Assembly: GCF_000016425.1 (NCBI RefSeq)
Contig: NC_009380.1
Location: forward strand, 496,001-560,000
Direction: 5' to 3'
Length of the DNA: 64,000 nt
Source: Salinispora tropica CNB-440
GTDB taxonomy: Bacteria > Actinomycetota > Actinomycetes > Mycobacteriales > Micromonosporaceae
In this document: positions 61,001-64,000 of the stretch, in pieces
Layout of the letters: the number at the start of each line of letters is the position of its first letter
Position numbering within the stretch: position 1 is the stretch's first letter
The notes under the pieces: generated by a model
Told to the model about the DNA's origin: nothing
Seen by the model: only the letters and a program-made list of their open reading frames with translations
The model's database searches: none
Translations under genes and position numbers: made by a program

Positions 61001-63299
61001 CGGACGGTTTTCGTTCCGGGTATGGCTGACCACCGGTCCACTGACCGACGGTGTGGTGGCCCAGACGACGCGCAACTCGGACGGATCGTTCACGGTGACC
61101 GTCTCGGATCGGGCGGTGGACGGAGTGGTCGCCCGCGCGCTCACGCACGAAATCGCAGAGCTGGCGGCCCTGCACGATTCCCGGCAGATCCTGATTGGAC
61201 CGTTGGACCCGGGGACCGATGACGGGCTGATCAACCCGGCGGGGCTTACCGCGCATGACCAAGGGCGGATGGCCGAGATTCGCCTACTCGCCGCCGAGTA
61301 CGAGTTCGCCGGCCCGCCCACCCGACTCGCTCTCCGCGTCGAGATCGATGCCCTCGCCAACCATCTTGGCCTGCGGCTGGGGGATCCGGCCGCACCTGGA
61401 CGTGCGGCAATCATCCCCCGGGACGTGCACGCGCAACTGATGCGTCTGAGCACGCCATCGGTGACGCAGGAGTCGGTCGCCGAGGTCCTGGATGGCAGTC
61501 CAGCGACAGAAGTCGAACAGCGTCGGTGGGTCGACTACCGCAACCAACTCGTCCCGGACTCCCAGGTGCCGTCAACCACCGAACTCCAGGCCCGGCTGCA
61601 CGAGCTGGCGATCCAGGGCGAGCGGGAGCAGGTCAGCCTCCCCCGAATGTCGGCCCACGCCGGGCAGATCCTCCACCTGCCGCCGGCTCAGCTGGGCCTG
61701 ATCCGGGACGTGCACCCGACACTCGCCGACCGGATCGCCGCCGAGGGCGTCTACGTCGACCTGGCGGGCCGGTTCGACCTGCGCCCGTACGCGCTCACCG
61801 ACGCCCCGGAGTTCTCGCTGGCGGAGTCGCGGTCCGCCTTCGACCTGGGCGCGGAGGTGGGGCGGCAGTCGCTGCTGGCCGAGGACCGGGCCCGAGGTTA
61901 TGTCGTCATCCGCGCCGCCTTTGGTGCGCGCTCCGCCGCCATGGCCATGCTGCACACGCACGACCTCCACTACCTGACCAACGCTAGAAAGCTGGCCCTG
62001 GTGCCGGGTGTCCTCGCCCGGGCGCTGTACGCGCTGGTGCCCGGCGCACCGCCACTGGACCTGGAGGTGACCCCGACAGCAACCGCCGCCGAGGTCACCG
62101 TGATCGCCGACCGGGTCACACTGCCGGCGGGGGAGTCGGGCGAGCCCGCACCCGAGTACGGCCGGCCACGCGACCTGTGGACCGGGCAACCGGCCCCACT
62201 CTTCGACGGGCCGCCCAAGCGGGAGCAGGTGCAGCAGGGAAAGCTTGGTGACTGCGGGATGCTGGCCAGCATGGCCGCCGTCGCCGGCCACCGTCCGGAG
62301 GCGATCGCGCAGCTCTTCCAGCCCAACCCGGACGGCACCGTGGACGTCCTGCTGCACGAGAGCACCCTGCTTGGCGACTCAATCGGGCCGACCGGCCGGC
62401 GGCTGCGGATCACCGTGCACCCCGACGTGCCGATATGGGACTCCGTGAGCGGTGAGTCGGCGTACGCCGACCAGAGCGTGATCGGCAGCTCGTGGGCGTC
62501 GCTGCTGGAGAAGGCGCTCGCGGCGGTGGACCGGACCTGGAGCAGCGACCGTCACCAGCAGTGGCAGCTCACCTGGGCCGCATGGGAGAGCCCGAACGAC
62601 CCGCTCGTGGCCGCACCGACCGGATACGCCCGGTTGGATGTCGGCAGCCATCGGCAGATGCAGGCCGAACTCCTCACCCAGCTCACCGGCCTGCCGAGCC
62701 GCGCTGCCTCCTTCGACCAGACCCCTGGGCGGGAAACCGCCAGCGAAGCCCGGCTGGCCGCACTGCTGGCCGCCGGCAGCCCGGTGATCACCGCTACCCG
62801 AGGCGAGGACCAGTATCCGGCGGCGATCCGCAATCAGCTTCCGCACGGGCTCGTCGCCGGACACGCCTACGAGGTGGTGGCGGTCGGCAACGGCCAGGTG
62901 CAGTTGCATAATCCCTGGAACACGAGACATCCGACGCCGATGACGGTGCGGGAGTTCCTCGACCTGATGAATGAGAGCTTCGCCTACCTGGAGCCGCCGC
63001 CGACCCCACCGGTCCAGTCATCCGACCCGCACACCCTTGGGCGGACCTGGCTGGAAGAGCTGGGGTACTCCATCGCCTACTACGCCCTGCTCGCCGCCGA
63101 CGGTACGGTGAGTGGCCTGGTGGTGTCGGAGTCGTCCAGGCGGGGACAACGCACCCGGCACTGGATGGCTGCCGGAGCGCCGTCCGCTCCCGGGAGCGCG
63201 CTGCCCGTCGACCGGACCGAGGCCGAGCGGATCGCGCGGGAGGCGCTTGGCTTCACGCTGCCCGACGAGCCGGCACTGCACGACATGCTGGAGGGATGA
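52035..63299 (+). CDS. Giant multi-domain polymorphic toxin, probable T7SS substrate
   Basis: A single open frame of 3,754 codons. In order: WXG-like helices with NWGGDSGEAF (1-110), membrane hairpin (about 117-147) and amphipathic region to about 290, Pro/Thr/Ser linker (356-680), YwqJ deaminase domain (684-871; Cys795-Ala-Glu797, Cys859 and Cys862), papain-like/glutamine-deamidase Tox-PL domain 1 (Cys963, His1046, Asp1061), RelA/SpoT-like domain (about 1160-1416; Asp1235, Glu1296), a region antisense-like in composition over a nested gene (1418-1526), Tox-PL domain 2 (Cys1603, His1723, Asp1740), another over a second nested gene (1773-1869), four membrane/coiled-coil modules (1885-3060), a fifth copy of their head motif (3071), and a calpain-like protease (Cys3407, His3610, Asn3626). 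One toxin rarely carries five enzymatic tips; later parts may be displaced cassettes that happen to stay in frame. GGAGGG precedes the GTG. Confidence 0.75.
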   Translation: MAVPYPRDLIAEYPTVWNAVCWVSAGEAWPTGDEDQMRELAEAWKGLAETINDALLEADPAVLKILQNWGGDSGEAFGQLWNQLAIDPGAGLPLIQEAAAAFAHGAENAAMEIEYAKLTILIAFLITVISVFVALLMAWLGGVSAAGIPAILAAGRQAVTVAVRRLVAQMGRQLFTRAGMHAALRNVGMQVGQRLTREGLGHAGRRFALELAEEVSEELIIDVTAQAYQINAGTRAEWDVRRTGTAALGGAFGAVLGTGLKAGTRFARNNLAPRMPISFSPPAVDFPGAGIARWGGRTLAAGTQNAIVSPAASVLANRVMTGEWSMPGGDAVLGGFASGAGRGGATMAASSGGSALAHLHNKLAGLDPSAVKGAGLDTGPSNLPTTGLGSISLAPPPAFDPASLDGAGQVGVGADAVAGSVSPSSMAGDPQGGSSKHDGSIVVGQSAAPTIHSALSPFADGSVGDDSTADSAQHAPISPDSEPAVVPVVASSAPAAVGPTAGLLPTTPATGGAVANPTVAGTPALATAQSSPAVSPSGSTSGTSASVAGGSSQTGSPQTAAGPGTQTGTRTPPASGPPVPTGNPRAPNSAGSVSLGPATTPTASVPTSKLTPTVPAATGASPSTTPDPANRVPTQRVSVDGAMPASAPSHTGAPTTGTPDSPIGGNETSVPTEARRSTGPTGGNTHSWQGKSFTVTGDPNGREAKRTLIEASRRLAEAVRTAVKGKAISKGKMPGMAGALMMPNGEVTTHTSMTADKGTKPPTQPAVHPVVQDVLDRIKADLEAKHGEGAGHGKCAEVALVSDQIYRLEEEWRQAGEPGALEQYALNALSGAKVVTHQVRTGWDEAGVKHDLGHYRLPCRSCRSLLPQFGIDPLSDPERSPKVYQPPVPGVVGNGRPLSDERPYGEPEGLVPPEPAHQQALDDAVPRDPETGRPEVHPDPRLRSWVGKVNDGGPTVPGRDRNCADVGLSFLSTWFGRPEVAAATIEGADLEHASTARQEQALGSAFSYRGTGPSGLDDIAVTLQGAGHGSAALIVTTSTKADGRAHTWNVVNHQGLIVWVDGQAGLVSDAGPFRSAGIGDVWSITLDAEGDPLPPGQPQSDTDAPATEPVPVPPHSTAPAEGQRPDDSVGGRAAGISEQSWGAENDYLGALSDAERATLFDELAAARSEATHILGELQSLAAGVNARLGLTGADALRTLGEEHRVKGAESLARKYRTTLATLGYDIGSALATVNDVVRFSLRGPESELYGPAVDNVLASLEERGYQVTNLKNFWRSGNRFFGLNCTLVSPGGRTFELQFPTATSYAIGKQTHVPYEVVRDPAQPAADRVHAFLDILAINKSQGAAARMPGGMEAVRFGEANDSSFAKWIGASKRARLRKEYLDWLGQQPYAFADVCVERGLTASDLPGLDRDLIGETHGDADIRLLPPAAGPGRPAGQPDRERRHHGPDAGGDLGSVDRRVDVPSGRGGGVSVGGPGDGRGPGGGSGHRGTGDGSLHDGSVADGSGVDRDLSRGVAEVAPGRPEVAGPELLSVEPETNYGLPETRSMGPGKLAPLEDPRYQQDVALSLRTAEGYTYLADPFTHPYGRLINDGGPAEQGRGNNCLDCSLAALSSFYGDPQVAQPRWPDIRVGGSFETELGEDSGLTRAEEWLGGIWAGGSAGLPAAPTARAAAVSDQYARLYQRVAQSGPGSAALVVADWLGADDVTGELILDEEGGVTPDGAHAFILVYPSGVDRPVWWDPQHGVAMPEPPPAYVARTYALWSMMVPSGGGTNDGGRGTSADHSSAGDPKSGPAGRVRVRLGGSGGTLGGGASLGKARGSGAIHHRPDGRGDSPLEPAAPADSSAVRGSPPPRPLHGTTGLAEGGPAGLNPTDTESAATSVVPPLTAADVAELATVTHQLRTANTFSRVAVRRELTATVDRLGLRDGMLGAEQRMATLPAEVRAALAEVINQGSAHTSERSRLRPDRRTSEAKERPVGLPRMRTYVGTHLTVNSLLLTLATTFTLNAGGRPELALMLGAGAFVGAVTTGPTKWLAKRAGLAAEDRRARYDARQDARTAAEEDVATAAVLVAHTDDVTSTVQKLGAATTGLDGQVSAVQEQLRRDERRHRVMGPPRRFPSAGEDAPAVSDDSPGTGTSSAGAPGGSTAVGLTSRERERLAELRSLVARHDGARPWARFGVGREIRALLNSLGLRQGTPGVDHRRDLVPPDVRPLVERFGGSRTAVVRARARAVIDRYPADDQRPGTVAPWWMSAVENAPNLLTATTVAGVGDLLGQLRLGWFGIAGALAAAATGVAVDPVVARREAVAKDARDTWDADNPAVPAEALLSQAAEAVADPISAVADRAATAVRRTADLEQRLADLERRVTDSQRRNGLIDSFRRLLFGDPAWAGLPPSKDATPISKDATPASRASADPEASTDPAAEPSVGSRDPASLQQLAELAVRHGSVGPLARPSVARQLRFLIDRLGLREGTPGADQRRAQVPDELRPVVERHGQLGVTSRVITRFSRPPALATDSTERPSNMRSLRVFAVEQTLGPLVQAGTWVGVAQVSQIAAGAGPSKILAGGLLGPLRDLLLNRAETRVKDARRAWDLANPNPAMEPKTRAAGLAGPSATAVTSAVGQLDVASRRLDDITSTLDRLAQGHAAGPSDPAATPGIGEPLDVAGPASLNRADAWELQTAAHQVRTADALSLRPALRELHAVIDRLGLRAGMLGAPDRIAQLPGVARRVVAEFGGDRAGRARQLRTLRAQRRTAENTRPPGIPGLRTYLVSSGLTTAATAGAATAVAIAVASPLTPVIPIAAAVAAPVIGVSKWYARRRGLAADDVRSRFDARVDARGAADQVDQVVDRVNEPVAELERAANRLEGQLGAAESATDRLAERLAETHRRVGLLSRLFDIVGWGPTAPTGSNPEAGAVRESRGSPEDSPESGRITAAAVPNSGFHGLGRPVADPVAVLATAHAALPQVASYAGVDDIGPTGPNRFEIYAAGRFSFRVWLTTGPLTDGVVAQTTRNSDGSFTVTVSDRAVDGVVARALTHEIAELAALHDSRQILIGPLDPGTDDGLINPAGLTAHDQGRMAEIRLLAAEYEFAGPPTRLALRVEIDALANHLGLRLGDPAAPGRAAIIPRDVHAQLMRLSTPSVTQESVAEVLDGSPATEVEQRRWVDYRNQLVPDSQVPSTTELQARLHELAIQGEREQVSLPRMSAHAGQILHLPPAQLGLIRDVHPTLADRIAAEGVYVDLAGRFDLRPYALTDAPEFSLAESRSAFDLGAEVGRQSLLAEDRARGYVVIRAAFGARSAAMAMLHTHDLHYLTNARKLALVPGVLARALYALVPGAPPLDLEVTPTATAAEVTVIADRVTLPAGESGEPAPEYGRPRDLWTGQPAPLFDGPPKREQVQQGKLGDCGMLASMAAVAGHRPEAIAQLFQPNPDGTVDVLLHESTLLGDSIGPTGRRLRITVHPDVPIWDSVSGESAYADQSVIGSSWASLLEKALAAVDRTWSSDRHQQWQLTWAAWESPNDPLVAAPTGYARLDVGSHRQMQAELLTQLTGLPSRAASFDQTPGRETASEARLAALLAAGSPVITATRGEDQYPAAIRNQLPHGLVAGHAYEVVAVGNGQVQLHNPWNTRHPTPMTVREFLDLMNESFAYLEPPPTPPVQSSDPHTLGRTWLEELGYSIAYYALLAADGTVSGLVVSESSRRGQRTRHWMAAGAPSAPGSALPVDRTEAERIAREALGFTLPDEPALHDMLEG
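56287..56610 (+). CDS. Probable immunity protein nested in the toxin frame (1)
   Basis: A 107-residue protein encoded in a different frame inside the giant open frame, directly after the RelA/SpoT-like domain. The ATG has GGGGAG 5 bases upstream. The sequence is well balanced (METLTFGYFLLRRDPDG, AVIWDRSTDAWTFRPDVAGAFLW, ATAERETVHFTTVPL), whereas the toxin frame over the same bases reads as Gly/Arg/Pro/Asp-rich low complexity. So this frame is the real coding one here. No immunity family is recognised. By position it should neutralise the RelA/SpoT-like toxin. Confidence 0.7.
   Translation: METLTFGYFLLRRDPDGPPVNLIANADTMGPTQAVIWDRSTDAWTFRPDVAGAFLWEDPEMGEVQEVDRATAERETVHFTTVPLPTAAELTEICREALPRWLRGARK
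57352..57642 (+). CDS. YrhB/Imm35-like immunity protein nested in the toxin frame (2)
   Basis: A 96-residue protein in another frame inside the giant open frame, immediately after the second papain-like domain. TEDEARALITRLLG, GEFEFGWVAREEL, GRFIIDRTGVVTAHSS and ILQQYVGARRQGRF match the YrhB/Imm35 immunity pattern, also present in the first half of the gene at 46592-47353. GGAGG lies 8 bases before the ATG. The toxin frame over this stretch is Gly/Arg/Ser/Pro-rich, like a shadow. It probably protects against the adjacent papain-like toxin. Confidence 0.7.
   Translation: MTEDEARALITRLLGTRNPVRLGEFEFGWVAREELSEEERASGRHVGQGRFIIDRTGVVTAHSSLPPQLILQQYVGARRQGRFTGRQVWPRGDQPG
57687..61450 (+). repeat. 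Diverged internal repeats of the giant toxin
   Basis: A head motif of about 65 residues ending in (I/V)DRLGLRxGxxG recurs five times, starting near bases 57687, 58482, 59337, 60042 and 61245. The first four are each followed by a membrane hairpin and a coiled coil (about 240-280 residues per module). Modules 1 and 4 resemble each other most, as do 2 and 3 (an A-B-B-A order). Module 5 keeps only the head. Confidence 0.7.
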
Positions 63300-64000
63300 C
63301 CGTGCCAACACAGAGGCCGGGAGGGGAGCCGTTGCGTTCCTTTAGGGACAGGGTGTCCATCCGAAACAACACACCGTCGAGCATCGGGCCGGCGCGGCTC
63401 GCCGTTCGGTGGCTCGAAGGAGACTCCCCGGTCCGGGCGGAGTTCATCGTGATGCCCCTCTGGAGCCAGGAGTCCCCTCACTACGAAGTTGTCCTGGGTG
63501 AGACCTTCCCGGTGGGGGACGAGACCTGGCGCTTCGCGGACGTCGACATGAAGAACGCGGATGAGTGGCGGGTGATCGTCCGGCGGGTCGACGAGAACGA
63601 GGTGATGACGCCACCGACCGGCCGCGTCTGGAAGTCCGCCCGGCTGCGGCCCTACGGCCATCTCGACGAGGTGCAGCTCCAGGCGGTGGAGGCCGAGCTC
63701 GGCACTCGACTGCCTCCGAGCTACCGGAGATGGCTGGAGCAGACCAACGGGGCGCAGCCCGAGATGGAACATCACGTCCCCGGCCGGCCGTTCGTGCTCA
63801 TCCCGGAACGCCCCCTGTGTGGTGTGCACCCGCAGCACCCGTCACGGGACCTGGTGCACGCCCAGCGCGTTCATCGGGATCCCTGGCTGTCGCCGGACTG
63901 GTTGGTCATCGCGAACCTCGGCGGGGGCCTCCTGCTGCTCTCGCTGCGCGTACGCGACATGGAGAGGGAGGGCATCTACTTCCTGCCCGACGCCGGTCTG
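63296..64000 (+). CDS. SUKH (SMI1/KNR4) immunity protein, 3' truncated by the window
   Basis: The ATG overlaps the toxin stop (ATGA at 63296-63299) and the frame stays open to the window end (235 codons seen). An N-terminal beta-rich domain (FRDRVSIRNNTPSSIGPARLAVRW, YEVVLGETFPVGDETWRFADVD) precedes a SUKH core: LDEVQLQAVEAELGTRLPPSYRRWLEQTNGAQPE, FVLIPERPL, WLVIANLGGGLLLLSLR. The first domain resembles DUF6406. As the gene coupled to the toxin end, it should protect against the C-terminal calpain-like protease. Confidence 0.75.
   Translation, partial: MTVPTQRPGGEPLRSFRDRVSIRNNTPSSIGPARLAVRWLEGDSPVRAEFIVMPLWSQESPHYEVVLGETFPVGDETWRFADVDMKNADEWRVIVRRVDENEVMTPPTGRVWKSARLRPYGHLDEVQLQAVEAELGTRLPPSYRRWLEQTNGAQPEMEHHVPGRPFVLIPERPLCGVHPQHPSRDLVHAQRVHRDPWLSPDWLVIANLGGGLLLLSLRVRDMEREGIYFLPDAGL

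Noticed and set aside
61135..61160. HEIAEL in the giant toxin as a zinc metalloprotease HExxH motif
   Set aside because: The second histidine is missing (HEIAE) and no third ligand follows, so a zincin is not supported.
1..64000. tRNA, rRNA, CRISPR arrays, insertion sequences or attachment sites
   Set aside because: No tRNA-like cloverleaf, regularly spaced repeats, transposase or integrase sequence was recognised by eye; a dedicated scan could still find a tRNA.

Overview
The window is very GC-rich, uses many GTG starts, packs genes into ATGA/GTGA-overlapping operons and carries a complete actinobacterial type VII secretion (T7SS) locus. This points to an actinomycete, most likely Micromonosporaceae (Salinispora/Micromonospora-like). 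The family placement is inference from gene content, not a database match.

Layout. 1-6.5 kb: the 3' part of a CDP-glycerol glycerophosphotransferase, an orphan MalK-like ABC ATPase, a hotdog thioesterase, and a HAD beta-phosphoglucomutase overlapping a GH65 disaccharide phosphorylase. 6.5-12.4 kb: small housekeeping and envelope genes, namely an alpha/beta hydrolase, an MT0933-like antitoxin, a secreted C39-like peptidase, a beta-carbonic anhydrase, a secreted coiled-coil cell-wall protein behind a probable c-di-AMP riboswitch, and a YibE/F membrane protein. 12.6-15.7 kb: a copper-resistance locus, with csoR divergent from copZ, a small membrane-anchored protein and copA, and two CsoR-type operators between them. 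16-19 kb: a cation exchanger and two SAM-fold proteins, with a gene remnant between the latter. 19.2-23.1 kb: a five-gene ECF sigma / anti-sigma / ABC exporter operon with a likely autoregulated promoter.

23.2-29.1 kb: a six-gene biosynthetic operon (JmjC oxygenase, alpha-oxoamine synthase, CitE-like aldolase, ornithine-cyclodeaminase-like reductase, ATP-grasp-like ligase, MaoC dehydratase) with a clear promoter and a 20-bp hairpin terminator. The aldolase, dehydratase and oxoamine synthase combination is the chemistry known for carbonylmethylene pseudodipeptides (ketomemicins), but the other genes differ. 29.2-30.9 kb: an M24 aminopeptidase and a LuxR-type remnant.

31-52 kb: the T7SS locus in divergent blocks. 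It has EccB, EccC, EccD, EccE, an EccA-like AAA ATPase fused to a beta-helix, two mycosin proteases, two WXG100 proteins, PPE-like or effector-like substrates, a YbaB-like protein, and toxin/immunity satellites (YwqJ-type deaminase, SUKH-3, SseB, YrhB).

52-64 kb: one uninterrupted 3,754-codon frame encoding a giant polymorphic toxin. It has a T7SS-type N-terminus, then YwqJ deaminase, papain-like, RelA/SpoT-like, second papain-like, repeated membrane/coiled-coil and calpain-like modules. Two short genes with their own ribosome binding sites, probably immunity genes, lie inside this frame in another frame, and a SUKH immunity gene follows and runs off the window. The T7SS presumably exports this toxin and the satellites protect the producer. 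The two systems most worth following up are the giant toxin with nested immunity genes and the pseudopeptide-like operon.
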